From NCBI RefSeq assembly GCF_016097555.1, contig NC_054708.1:20686460-20750459 (forward strand): DNA of 64,000 nt. The letters are read 5' to 3'. The number at the start of each line of letters is the position of its first letter. Positions within the stretch are counted from its first letter, which is position 1. This document shows positions 12,648-36,509 of the stretch, piece by piece. The position numbers were made by a program, and so were the translations under genes. This DNA comes from Gigantopelta aegis (lineage: Eukaryota > Mollusca > Gastropoda > Neomphalida > Peltospiridae). Below the pieces are notes generated by a model. The model worked only from the letters and a program-made list of their open reading frames with translations. It did not search any database and was not told the origin of the DNA.

Positions 12648-12942
12648 CGTTATGTTTAACAACACCACTAGAGCACATTGATTTATTAACCATTGGCTAT
12701 TAGGTGTCAAACATATGGTCATTTTGACATTAACACTATTGAGAGAAAACCTGCTAAAAATGTTCCATTAGTAGCAAGGGATCTTTTATATGCACCATCC
12801 CACAGACAGGACAGCATATACCACAGTCTTTGATATACCAGTTGTGCTGCACTGTTTGGAACGAAAAATAGCCCAATGGGTACACTGACGGGGATCGATC
12901 CCAAACGGACCGCACATGAAGCGAGCGCTTTACCACATTCAA
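12648..12942 (-). mobile_element. SINE, head A, tail 2
   Basis: The plus strand reads TATGTTTAACAACACCACTA at one end and GCGAGCGCTTTACCAC at the other; the extreme head is missing. Confidence 0.85.
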
Positions 12943-13101
12943 CTAAATATACATATACTTAAAATTGCAAACACAATTCAGTGCAAGCCAGCGTGGTAAT
13001 GACGTTTGTGTGTATGAGGCCTGAGGTTTTGACTTTCCCATATGAACATAAATAGCAGAACGTCTTTGTTGATTCGATTTTACAACCAATAATTAAATAT
13101 C

Positions 13102-13155
13102 TTAGGTTTACATGACTTCTGGTACCCACAGCTATTACAACTTAAATCGTGACTA
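13102..13155 (+). repeat. Left target-site duplication of the LINE
   Basis: TTAGGTTTACATGACTTCTG through AACTTAAATCGTGACTA. It matches 14618-14672 with one substitution and one extra base. Confidence 0.9.
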
Positions 13156-14617
13156 GATATACAAAAAGTTCAAAACCCACAAAGTTTGGATGATATATTA
13201 AGTATTAATATCTGGAATAACAGCAAAATATGTATAGGTAACAAACCATTTATATACAAATATTATATCAAAAATGGTATCACATTTATTAATGATTTAT
13301 TAAACGAACAAGGTGATGTTTTAACATACGAACAGTTTATAACAAAATATCATATAAATACAAATTTCTTGGAATATGCGTCAATAACAAATGCTGTTAA
13401 ATCATTTATAAACAAATTAGAAAACATAAACGATGACACTTTCACAAGTCTTAAAAATCCTGTTTTCCCGTTCAAGATAAAACATTTATTAAAAGACAAA
13501 AGCGGTTTTAAACATATGTATGATATGTTAAATTCACAAACTGTCATTCCAAAAGCACAGTTGAAATATGCAAATGAAGGATACATGTATGATACAAAGA
13601 AATGGGAAAAGTATTATGTTATTCCTTTTCGATGTGTAAAAGACACAACATTATCATGGTTTCAGTATACAATAGTATACAGAATCTTAACTACTAATAC
13701 ATTTTTGTATATGGTACATTACGTGGATTCTAATGCTTGCGACTTCTGCAATGCTTCGTGTGAAACGTTACATCTTTTCTTTGACTGTAACAAGGTTAAC
13801 CACATTTGGGAATCAATACGAGAATGGATATTGACTGAAACAGGAATTGACATTATTTTTAGTCAAAATATTGTTATGTTTGGTATGATCAATAACGAAA
13901 ATAGTAACTTTGTAAATTGGTTGATAATTATCAACATTAAATATTATATCTACTGTATGAAAGTACATAAAAAATGTTTAAATATCAATGGAGTTAAAAA
14001 CATTTTGTGAAACAAGTTTGAAATAGAAAGATTTATTTTATATAAGAATTGCAATTACGAAATTTTTAATCAACAATGGACACCATGGCTTAATCTCTTT
14101 GACTGAAACGTATTTCCTAATAATAGCTTGTTTCGAATTCCAGGTCTTTTTCGTTTCGCGCTAGTATAGATTTACACCCCCCCCCCCCCCCCCCCCCCAT
14201 TTATTTATTTATTTTATTTGTATATTTATTTATTTGTTTTGTTTTGTTTGTTTGCTTATTTATTTATTTATCAATTTATTATTATGTGTTTTAACCATTA
14301 TATCTTCTTTCTTCTTCTCCTATATTTTCCAGTCCTTTCCAATATATGCGTCATAGCAATTTGTTTAGTTTTTTTTACCAATCTTTAATTTATACAGAAA
14401 CATTACAAATGCATTTATGTATCAAATTGTTATATATGATTATATAACATTATTATACAACAAATTAGATATATGTACTTGTATATAAATTATATTACTT
14501 TGATGTAAGGCCATGAATTCAAGGCTCCCCAACCTTGACATGGTCATAATGGACTGGGGAAAATAAATATTAAAAAAAAAAAAAAAAAAAAAATCAATAA
14601 AAAAAATGTTAGTTTTT
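13156..14617 (+). mobile_element. 5'-truncated LINE: ORF2 C-terminus, 3' UTR and poly-A
   Basis: The open frame from about 13153 to 14010 encodes the C-terminal zinc-knuckle region of a non-LTR retrotransposon ORF2. Typical motifs are WFQYTIVYRILTTNTFLY and CDFCNASCETLHLFFDC, then HIW. No RT or endonuclease is present, so the copy is 5'-truncated. The 3' part has a poly-C tract (14177-14198) and ends in an A-rich tail (about 14571-14607). A duplication of about 54 bp flanks it (13102-13155 and 14618-14672). The frame is open over 274 codons, so the insertion is young. The LINE clade cannot be set from this domain. Confidence 0.85.
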
Positions 14618-14672
14618 TTAGGTTTACATGACTTCTGGTACCCACAACTATATACAACTTAAATCGTGACTA
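14618..14672 (+). repeat. Right target-site duplication of the LINE
   Basis: Second copy of the 54-base target, directly after the A-rich tail. Confidence 0.9.
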
Positions 14673-15115
14673 ATGCAACATTACATTTTCAATTGTATAT
14701 TTTAAAATGACTGTTCTACCGAAATTCTAGGGGCATCGGTTTCTCAGAGATGACTGTACCAGTGTCTTGTAATATCCATTCACAAACCTGCCAGTTTAAC
14801 ATTAAATAGACCTATAGCTATTGCCTAGTAATGGTCAGCTGGAACACACAATGTACTTTTTGACATTATTATTGTAAAATAATTTAAAATGTTCACAGTA
14901 AACTAATTTACCTGATTTCTCTCTACACTGAATGATCAAAGTCAAATATTAATGCGCACGTTAAGAAAAAAAAGTAGGGGGGTGGGGGGTGAGGGGCTCT
15001 TAAAGCGACCGATTCTAGTTCCAGAGATACGGATCATAAAAGCTTTTCTATTTCGTATAAAATGCGTTTTAAGCTACTACCAACATCAGGCACCGTGCTT
15101 GTAACATTGTTAAAA
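14673..15115. other. No gene seen
   Basis: AT-rich; a short G-rich stretch near 14977-14998 only. Confidence 0.5.
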
Positions 15116-15161
15116 GTTAAAAGTTAAAGTTTATTTTGTTAAACAACACCAACAGAATACA
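15116..15161 (-). mobile_element. SINE tail 2 stub
   Basis: AAGTTTATTTTGTTAAACAA followed by CACC, cut short where the MITE sequence begins. Confidence 0.55.
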
Positions 15162-15836
15162 CTGAGGCATATTGTTTTCACCTAGACCTTAGTTCAACCC
15201 GTAAAAATGGACACTACGTTTGGTTAATTTACAAACCTGTAACACATTTGGATAAATCAGAGTGAAACAAGAGTCTGTGACGTTGAAATACCCTTAAAAA
15301 TAGACTAAAATGGCACTAACTAACGACCGCTGGTAGTAGGGGTGCATAGTAGGTGGTTACAAGTGCCTCTTCGTAACTACTGAACACTCCCCGAAGTGGG
15401 CAGACTAAGCCCACAGCTAAAAGCTGATGGGGAATGGCAGGTGTGTGGCACAGATAGACACAAGAGACAAGCACCTGTCGCGGTTGGAGAGACAAGGACT
15501 GGGATGTGGAGGTGGACAGAGAAAGAAGTTGAAAGATAGAAGGAGTTCCCAAATCGGGAAGATTTCAGACGAAATTCAAAGGAGATAAAGGAAAAAGGGG
15601 AGTGGGACTAAAATGCGTCTAATGACCATTACTTCTCAGACGCACGTGCGTTTTTAAAAATATGAAAAATGCATTTTGTGGTATTAGAAACACCAGAATG
15701 ACCAGAAACACTTCGGTTGCATGGAAATGGATAATCTAAACAATACAATACAAGTAATGTTCATTTAAGTGATCATAAACGGTCTAACAGTGATAAATAT
15801 GCCTCGGTGTTTAAAAACTAGGGTCTGTCCCTTTAA
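15162..15836 (-). mobile_element. TTAA-type MITE, copy 2, split by another insertion
   Basis: Reverse-oriented relative of 5624-6026. The right end AACTAGGGTCTGTCCC meets TTAA at 15833-15836; the left end is lost at a SINE stub. An insertion occupies 15314-15606. Confidence 0.75.
15314..15606. mobile_element. Unrecognised 293-bp insertion with 10-bp target duplication
   Basis: GACTAAAATG occurs at both borders (15304-15313 and 15607-15616). The insert is less AT-rich than its host MITE, contains CCCCGAAGTGGGCAGACTAA, and ends with a purine-rich run. It has no poly-A and no obvious inverted ends. The family is unknown. Confidence 0.6.
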
Positions 15837-15957
15837 TCGATCAGCTATTGAATAACAAACATTGTGTAACTCTGACATACAGAACAGAACCGTTTATTCA
15901 CTCTGGCCGTTCAGCAACGGTATATATGTGTAATACAAAAATAATGGTATATACAGT

Positions 15958-16150
15958 CGTAAAGGAAACCCGCTACATTTATCTCATTAGCAGCAAAGGA
16001 CCTTTTGTGTGCACTTTCCCACAGGCAGAACAGCACATACCACGGTCTTTGCTATGTTAATCGTGGAGCACTTGCAGGAACGAGAAAACCCCCAGTCAGA
16101 TAATGGGTCCACCAATGGGATTCGATCCTATGATCAAAGTACACCTCTAC
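15958..16150 (-). mobile_element. SINE fragment, decayed
   Basis: Core words AAACCCGCTACATTTATCTC, TTTTGTGTGCACTTTCCCAC and CACATACCACGGTCTTTGCT are present; tail and most of the head are missing. Confidence 0.7.
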
Positions 16151-16154
16151 CGAC

Positions 16155-17870
16155 TGAATGAATGTAATGAATGAATGTTTAATGACACCCCCAGCACAAA
16201 AATACATCGGCTATTGGGTGTCAAATAATGGTAAAACAATGCATGAATTGACGATCAACATTAATATAACATTTTAAAACAGTGTTAAGAGCTGTGCAAA
16301 GTATACATATCACAAGTATATTAACATTTCGGGTATACGCATTCCAGAGATAAGTACCGGTATATTAATTTTTTTAGTAAAAATCAACATCTCAAGATAA
16401 GTTCAGGGTGGAATCGAAAGTATTCTGTCACACTTTGTCTACCAAATATATCTTTCCTCATCGATCCAAGATTATTACACTCCACCAGAATATGGCGAAC
16501 CGTCAGTGTGTGTACTGATAATGTTCACAATCAGGTGAAGGATCCTTCTTTATAACAAATGAATGCGTCGTATGTATGGCCGATGCGAGCACGACACAAT
16601 ACTATTTCACTCTCCTTGCACCAATCTTCCAGGACTGACTTGACAGAATGAAGCTTGTTCGCAACCGCATCGTTTCAATAATATTGACAAGTTTAAAAGA
16701 TATATTGGTTAAAATCATGTTTTAGATCAGTGTAAGGCATATCAACCCCGAGATGAGGCAAATCCAAAGCAGACTTTGCAGCTGAATCTGTCTTTTCATT
16801 ACCCCTGATGCCAGTGTGACTTGGCACCCAACAGAATACAATATCTTTATTGTCAATAGATAAAAAAGACTTTTGTATCACCATCCCAATTAAGGGATGT
16901 TCCAACTTCATAATGTGTAAAGCCTGGAGACACGAAAGTGAGTCTGTAACAACAACAAAAAAGTGAATTCCACAGAATCCTTAATTTGTTCTAAGGCTTC
17001 AGTGATTGCCCAGGATTCGGCAGTAACAATAGATGCCAAATCCGGCAATCTCATAGAATTATTGTATCTGATGCAATAACTGTATGTAGCGACAGAATTC
17101 ACATCCCGTGATCCAACCGTGTAAACAGGGGTGTAATCCCGGTACTCTTGAATGTCCACGAAGTGCTCTTTACAAATAATTTGTGTTTACAAATAATCTG
17201 TGCGATCCTTTTTTTCAGATGCATAATATCAAATATAATATTTTGGGTCGTTTGATACACCAGGGTGACCATATGAAATACGAAGGTCTTTCCATAATGT
17301 CCGTTAAATCAATGTTGGAAACGGGTAAGAACTGTTAAATACAAAGACCAAATGTGAGAATGACATTTGGCTTCGCATCAAACAACTTCATATTTTTGTT
17401 ATCAAACACAACGTTATGTGCTGGGTGTTTTGGCATTGACGTTATCTTGGTGGCATAGTGCAGATGAAGCTTAGCTCGTCTAGCACCCAAACTAGGTTCG
17501 TGTGCATCAACGTACAAACTCTCCACGAGTGATATTCGAAAAGCACAAGAAGTTTGTTTTGTTTAACGACACCACTGGAGCACATCGATTACTTAATCAT
17601 CGGCTATTGGATGTCAAACATTTGGTAATTCTGACTTGTAGTCATCAGAGGAAACACGCTACATTTTTTCTAATGCAGCAAGGGATCTTTTATATGCACT
17701 TTCCCACAAACAAGACAACACATACCACGGCCTTTGTCCAGTTGTGGTGCACTGGTTGGACTAAAAGCACAAAGACAAAGCCTAAGACCCTGGCTGTGTA
17801 TAGCATGGGGCACAAATAATAGCTCCCTGTTAAATATAACCCCTAGATCCCGCTCCAACCCAGGATGAAC
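16155..17870 (-). mobile_element. Decayed LINE: RT end, RNase H, zinc knuckle and 3' tail
   Basis: Read on the minus strand: a piece of the RT end (ERDLGVIFNRELLFVPH, near 17858), a SINE insertion (17549-17762), then SLYVDAHEPSLGARRAKLHL (17526), and a connector. An RNase H domain follows, with YTVGSRDVNSVATYS where YTDGSR is usual, TAESWAITEAL, and VFCWVPSHTGIRGNEKTDSA. A Cys/His knuckle remnant and RKDIFGRQSVTEYFRF come after it. The 3' end (16157-16240) is a CCCAATAGCCGATGTATTTT segment closed by GTGTCATTAAACATTCATTC repeats. Several stops and frame changes break it. The upstream RT and endonuclease are absent. Confidence 0.8.
17549..17762 (-). mobile_element. SINE, tail 2, head missing, inserted in the LINE
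   Basis: AAAAGCACAA flanks it at 17539-17548 and 17763-17772. The body runs from TTTGTTTTGTTTAACGACAC to GTTGTGGTGCACTGGTTGG. Confidence 0.85.
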
Positions 17871-18077
17871 TGAAACTGATTAATAACGTAGGAAGAAGTT
17901 GCAGACAATGTGTCGTTTATTGATTTAATACAATCAGTAATGGGTAAAATATTTTACACTGCGTAATAACTGACAAGATCGGCGCCTTTAAAGGTAAACG
18001 TTTCGAAATGTTATTCAAAGGATCGTCTCTTACAGTATTAACATTAAGCGTCGCAATAGCTTACAATGTGCTGGGGG

Positions 18078-18388
18078 CGTGACGTCCCCAGTGGTAAAGC
18101 AGTCGCTTGATTCGCGGTCGGTCTAGGATCGAACCCCGTCGGTGGACCGACTGGGCTATTTCTCGTTCCAGCCAGTGCACCACAACTTGCATATCAAAGG
18201 CCGTGGTACGTGCTATCCTGTCTGTAGGACGGTGCATATATATGATCCTTTACAACTAATGGAAAAAATGTAGCGGGATTCCTTTCTAAGACTAAATGTT
18301 AAAATTACCAAATGTTTGACATCCCATAGCCGATGATTAATAAATTAATGTCCTCTAGTGGTGTTGTTAAACAAAACAAACTTTTACA
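18078..18388 (+). mobile_element. SINE, head A, tail 2
   Basis: Starts GTGACGTCCCCAGTGGTAAA, has a GGATCGAACCCCGTCGGTGG B-box, and ends CTAGTGGTGTTGTTAAACAA. Confidence 0.9.
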
Positions 18389-18596
18389 GTGTACTGGGGT
18401 GTCGTTTAACAAAGATCTCTTTCAGCTTATCAGATTTATTAAACAATACTCGGACACATTACAATGTGTAACAAGAGGACAACACAAATTCCGTACGTAG
18501 TTAACATACATGGCAAAAACAGGCACCAAGATAAATATATTTAGAGTTAACATTGAACATCGGACAGGAATGAGTATTCGCTAATGTATTACCGTT
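18389..18596. other. LINE 3'-tail scrap and unassigned sequence
   Basis: TACTGGGGTGTCGTTTAACA follows the SINE directly; the same tail recurs at 18890-18915. Confidence 0.4.
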
Positions 18597-18805
18597 GGCT
18601 GGGCCCATTGGGTATATCAAAGGTATGTACTATCCTGTTTGTGGGATGGTGTATATAACAGATACCTTGCTAATAATGGAAAAAATGAAGCGGATTTTCT
18701 CTCTAAGACTATGTCAAAATTACAAAAAAAAATTACGTCAAATAAACGATGATTAATAAATCAATGTGCTCTAATGGCGTTGTTAAACAAAAATCAAACG
18801 TTTTA
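18597..18805 (+). mobile_element. SINE, 5'-truncated, tail 2
   Basis: Begins in the core at GCTGGGCCCATTGGGTATAT and ends GTTGTTAAACAAAAATC. Confidence 0.8.
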
Positions 18806-19212
18806 AATGTAAAAGTTGCGAAAGCTAGGCCATAGGATTGTTTTTAACTAATATCACGCGTCGCAATACCACATAGCTGTAGTTTGCAAGGTGCTGGGGT
18901 GTCGTTAAACAAAGACCTCTTTCCGCTTAATATGAGGAGAGGGGTGAGTCTTCGCTAATGTATTTATTTACTTACAAACGTCACCCATTTCTCTCAACGA
19001 ATCGGTGACCCTCGGCAGCGGTCGTGGACATTCGATAGCCGCCCACGCGGGCTGATTCACGCCGTTATTGGCTGGGATAGGTGCTGTCGTCTGCTCGCGT
19101 TCTTGAGACACACGACGCTGACAATAATAAATGATGTGGAAATTAATAGCAATATCTATTCGTTGTTTCGTTTGACAACGGACAGACGCACGTGCCTTTG
19201 AGGGGAAAGAGA

Positions 19213-19220
19213 TATATAAG
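19213..19220 (+). promoter_or_regulatory. TATA box candidate for the secreted-protein gene
   Basis: TATATAAG lies about 120 bp upstream of the ATG at 19342. With initiation about 30 bp downstream, this would leave a 5' leader of roughly 95 bp. Position and match support it; nothing else was tested. Confidence 0.45.
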
Positions 19221-19341
19221 AAGTAGACTACCAGAGGACCAGTTGTCACATAGTTCGAGATCTTGGGGACTAGTTGTCACATTGTTGTAGTTGTTACATT
19301 GTTCGACAACTGTTGGACTAAAAAAGAGAAGATATTTCAGT

Positions 19342-31327
<11,986 letters not shown>

Positions 31328-31786
31328 TTCTGCACGTGCACACATAAGCACATAGTGCACGGACTTAATTAATCGGAAAAGACAAAACAATGCGTCCAGA
31401 CAACTCGAATCAAAGTAGAATGCTGCGGACATTTTAAAGTAGACATAACAATGCAATGTGCTACCTATCGACTACGTGGATATGGTTAAGAATATTGATG
31501 ATATATACGTATTTGATGTTTTATGTGTTGTTTGTGTGCAGTATTAAATCTCAGGCTCGTGGTTTTCGTGAGGTTATTTCAAATAGGGAGTGCGGGGGAT
31601 GGGGCGGGGATCATTCAGTAAATATGAATTTCCTTGAACAACCCAAAAAATTAATAATAATAATAATAATAAAAGTTGACATTTAAGTCGATTTCCTCGC
31701 AAGGGTTCTGGCTAGTGGTTGACTTCTTACTCTTATTTAATGAGAGCATTCTCATCAGAAATAAAATTATTGTTTTTAGGACAGCC
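31328..31786. other. 3' flank of the secreted-protein gene
   Basis: Probable 3' UTR and flank; a short (AAT)n at 31650-31671 and no clear poly-A signal close to the stop. Confidence 0.4.
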
Positions 31787-31909
31787 TTAAAGGCGACGCC
31801 ACACAATACGACTGTTCGATCGTAATGTTTGTGACTTTGTCTTGTCACAATCGACTATTGTCGTGGCTGTTCTCGAACGAGGCACCCAAATCGTGTGGCG
31901 TTGCCTTAA
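31787..31909. mobile_element. TTAA-flanked MITE, AGGCGACGCCACAC ends
   Basis: TTAA then AGGCGACGCCACAC at the left; GTGTGGCGTTGCC then TTAA at the right. 115 bp between the duplications. Confidence 0.8.
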
Positions 31910-31972
31910 CATACTAGTATTAAATAATACAATTAGCTGGCAAGAGGGATTATGTTTGTTTAAAAAATTATG

Positions 31973-32327
31973 TAATGCTAGGCTCACACTATCACCTGTC
32001 ACGATGGAGTTGGCCAACTCGACAGTTGCGTTGTACTTTTTCTCACTCACGACGGATGCGCTCATATTAAGAACTAACCTGTCTTGGACTCATCCACTGG
32101 GGAATCTCGGAGAATGTGCCCAAGACAGTAGTGCTTGAACCTTCAGTGGATGTCAGCACGAGTCAAATGACTGATTGATTCATAACAACTAATCGGTTGT
32201 AGAAGTTGTATACAACAGAATCGATTTGTAAGAGTGTTCTGACTAGCAACTGAACAGTCGTAGAAGTTTTACGATCAGCGCGTTGGCCTAGTCCATCGTG
32301 ACAGTTGGTAATCTGAGCCTAGCATTA
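31973..32327. mobile_element. MITE with about 45-bp inverted ends (TAATGCTAGGCTCA)
   Basis: TAATGCTAGGCTCACACTAT and CTGTCACGATGGAG at the left mirror CTCCATCG-like CCATCGTGACAG and TGAGCCTAGCATTA at the right. No coding capacity. Confidence 0.75.
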
Positions 32328-33131
32328 ATTACTTGTAGAATTAGTGTTTTACAGAAAACGCACCCTTTATACCTTTATTATTTATTTGTTTCTTTCTTCT
32401 TCTTTCTTTTTTTCTTTTTTTGAGTTTTGTTTTTATCACATATTCAGATATAACATGCATTAAATATACCAGTATATATCATCTACAGATGTTTGTTGTT
32501 TATTGTATCCAAAGGTTAAAAAAGAAAGGAAAAAAACCTTGCTTTTTGAACAAAAATAGCCACCGTAAGTAACCCGCGTGGAGAATCGAGTAAGTATTTG
32601 AACCATGACAACATTTAATACACAAGCGTGAATATGGACCCACTCCTAAAATGAATACTACAGAAAACGATTTTCAATTGTAGCTTATATACATGTCTAG
32701 TTTGAGCCAATACGTATCTAGACTAGAGCCTTTGAAGAGCATTTCGTTAATTTATATACGAAACAAAAATAATCAGGTAGATTATCAAATGCCATGAATA
32801 CATGTAGTCAAGGATTTATCCAGAATTGTTTTTACCAGGATCCTATGTCTGATGGAATCGGGGAAAAAGAAGCATATTAATGTATTCATAATTGGGACAG
32901 TTTTAGACCCCTAAATGATGCAATGCACAAGTGTTAAATTGATTTCAATATTTATGTCAAGTTGGGAATTTTTAGTGCCACTTGCTTTTGGGAAGGGGCC
33001 TATGTTCGGACCTACTGAATACCTGGAGACATCCCTGGTAGTCTAGTAGTATTCAATATATCGTAGTACATGTATGTATACCAACATATATTATTATCTA
33101 CAAACATTTGGTAATCTTCCACAAAAACGGA
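32328..33131. other. No gene seen
   Basis: Intergenic AT-rich DNA with a T/C-rich run near 32390-32420. Confidence 0.5.
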
Positions 33132-33366
33132 AGGATGGAAATGCTTTATTTAACGACGCACTCAACACGTTTTATTTGTGGTTATATGGCGTCGGACATA
33201 TGGTTAAGGATCACACAGATATTGAGAGAGGAAACACGCTGTCACCACTTCATGGGTTACACTTTTCGATTAGCAGCAAGGCATATTTTATATGCACCAT
33301 CCCATAGACAGGATAGTACATACCACGGCCTTTATTACACCAGTTGTGGAGCACTGGCTGGAATGA
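33132..33366 (-). mobile_element. SINE, tail 1, head missing
   Basis: GGAAATGCTTTATTTAACGA to GGAGCACTGGCTGGAATGA. Confidence 0.85.
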
Positions 33367-33602
33367 CCCACAGAAAAATGCAGATGACCAATTACATCTT
33401 TCCCACTAAAATCAGTAAATGCATTATATTCATCTGCTAAACTCTTCAAATTTAGTGGGGTGCGCACCACCAACACCTTCCCCTTGGATCAACGCCTGCA
33501 ATCTCTCGATGGCAGTTTATAGGGTTAAATTAATCCAATAATGTGAATTGAATTGAACTGAATTAACCCTGAGAACATTCCTTGTACAATCTTATTAACC
33601 TG

Positions 33603-34036
33603 CACTGGCATAGCCATTGGGGAGGGGGGGGGGGGGGGGCTGGGTGAATGGGTGAATTACAATTCTAACATTATTACTAGGGTGGGCATTTACCTGAGTG
33701 CCCCCACCCATAAAAGCTTGACTATTCCAGTGTTATAGTAAAAAATTATAATTTCTTAAAAGCATTTTCAAAATTTCCTAAAGATGTTGGAAATATGACC
33801 CCTAAGCACAATGACCTAGTCCCACCCCTAAAAACAAACAAAAAATAACACCACCACCCCCACCCCCCAAATGCATACCTGTTAAGGTTCTCCCCCCCCC
33901 CCCCCCTCTCAATCCATTCACACGCCACATTTCATATTTGTCTGTCGCCCCATTAAACTACTCATATATTCATATAGTCAAGAGTACCCCTGGACCCCAA
34001 TATAAAATATTGGCTCCCCCAATGGCTACGCACTCC
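33603..34036. mobile_element. MITE-like, GGCATAGCCATTGGGG ends with G/C tracts
   Basis: TGGCATAGCCATTGGGGAGG then a poly-G tract at the left; CCCCCAATGGCTACGC at the right. Two poly-C tracts lie inside. Related by its ends to the CCCGTAGCC family at 53236 and 58457. Confidence 0.5.
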
Positions 34037-34493
34037 CACCTCCGACTTCATAAATAAAACAATCGAACAACCAACCAAACACCTCTATTCAAGATTCGAT
34101 TCCACTCGACACTTGTTGAAAGTATGACTCAATAGTTAGCAGTCATCATTAGGTAGTATTACATTTTACATTAATACACTTTTAAAATAAATATGCTTAT
34201 ATAATGTCAAACAGCGATCCTGTTCGCCCATTTCTGAAGATAAAACTGTATTCAGAGGAATGTACGTACTATCGCTTTGACACCAATAAGCATACTGAAC
34301 GTAAAAGCATTGTTGACGTCACGTCAAACGGTTGTTAACGTGTTTACGGTAACGTTTCCGGCAATTTTCGCAACTTAAGTTAACGACACATGTCGTACAC
34401 ACCTGACAACCTGAATACTTTTCGCCATTTATTTCCATCGTTCTACTCAAAGTTTAGTTATAATCCATATATACTGGCGTAGAAAGCGCGCGC

Positions 34494-35104
<611 letters not shown>

Positions 35105-35264
35105 ATAAATAGAATAACAAACTCGGTACCAGTTATTATCAAATTTATGTCCCGAGTGAAATAATTTTCAGTTGTTACGAGCTAAAGCTCGTGACAACTG
35201 AAAATTATTTCACTCGGGACATAAATTTGATAATAACCGGTAACTCGTTTATTATCCTCTATAT
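35105..35264. mobile_element. Near-perfect foldback (hairpin) element
   Basis: The arms read AAATTTATGTCCCGAGTGAA / TTCACTCGGGACATAAATTT and CAGTTGTTACGAGCT / AGCTCGTGACAACTG. They meet almost without a loop at about 35184; the paired arms are about 70 nt. Confidence 0.85.
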
Positions 35265-36400
35265 ATATATTTCTCCCATCCCTAGCGATACAAGACAGGC
35301 GTATTCCATGACGTCAGCCCATGCGGAATAAATCGGTCTTGCATGACCACGTGACTTCTATAGTTTGAGCTGATATTAACGTTGGGTGATGTCACGTAAA
35401 CGGAAAAATAACGCAAGAAATGCTTTTTATATTTCATAAAAACAAGGAAACCTGCTATCATAATGAAATTATACTATCATTTTCGGTTTATACTTTCACT
35501 ATAAACCATTTTTGGGTACGATCTTTTCAATGGTTATGATTATTTTATTGTAAGATAAAAAATAAAAAATGTAGGTTTTTCACGTTTTTCCAAAATGCTT
35601 GTTTTTCATCTGGACGGGAGAAAAATAATCCTCCATTATGTATCCATGTGGGACAGGGTTATTCCAGCCTCGGGTACATAATATGAAATGCATAGTGATT
35701 CGTCTATAACTCTATAGGTCTATAGCAGTTTGGTAGCAGGCCTAATGCAAATTTTATATGAATAAACGTATGCCTACGTTCCCTCCTATACACTTAGTTT
35801 ACCCTGCTTGTAGTGAGGTGCGGTCGGTCGCTGGATCAATCGTCCTTGATAAGACTCATTTCCCCCTCATCCCAACTACTGCCCCACGACTGGTAAACCC
35901 AAGGCCGTGGTATGTTCTATGGCACAATGTTTTTGTCTTAATCGGCGTGTGTCCAGTGGCGTAGAAAGGTGCCAAAACATGGGGAGTGGGGTGGGTACAC
36001 ACACTTTTTACGATCCCCTCCAAACCTCACCCAAAGTTCCTTTGGCATTCCGCCTCGTGTCATTTCGCCCCCCCCCCCCCCCCCCACAAAAATGGATTTT
36101 CTGGATCCGCTACGGAGTAGACAATAACAAATAAAGAAAATGGGTGCATCAAGTTTATTGTACAGTATAAATACGTCTGCAGTAATAATAATAAAGTATA
36201 AATTTACGAACTACATAGAACACCGCACCCCCACAGTCTTAAGTTGTATTATCAACCTAGCCCCACAGACAAACAATTATTTACGCTGTATGTTTCTATA
36301 TATCGTTAATGACTATGTCACTTTTATTATTAATAGGCTCGTGGCTTTTTTAATACGTCTTTGCCTGCCTGGTCCTTAAAAGGTCAAACTACGTTGTCCA
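35265..36400. other. No gene; SINE core scrap and poly-C repeat
   Basis: A SINE core scrap lies at 35880-35930 (CCCCACGACTGGTAAACCC). 35951-36118 starts AGTGGCGTAGAAAGG, contains a poly-C tract and ends GGATCCGCTAC, like the CGTAGCC MITEs. Confidence 0.45.
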
Positions 36401-36509
36401 GGGCCCTGTTCAACGAAGCGATCTTAGCCCTAAGATCACCTTAAGTGTATAACGACTGTATACACTTAAGGTGATCTTAGCGCTAAGATCGCTTCGTGGA
36501 ACGAGGCCC
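36401..36509. mobile_element. Foldback MITE, palindromic (TCTTAGCGCTAAGATC core)
   Basis: GTTCAACGAAGCGATCTTAG mirrors CTAAGATCGCTTCGTGGAAC; TACACTTAAGGTGATCTTAG mirrors the left CTAAGATCACCTTAAGTGTA. A diverged relative is at 26138-26243. Confidence 0.85.

Noticed and set aside
31787-32138. Open stretches of 92 and 98 codons on opposite strands
   Set aside because: They lie across two MITEs and share their inverted ends; no protein motif.
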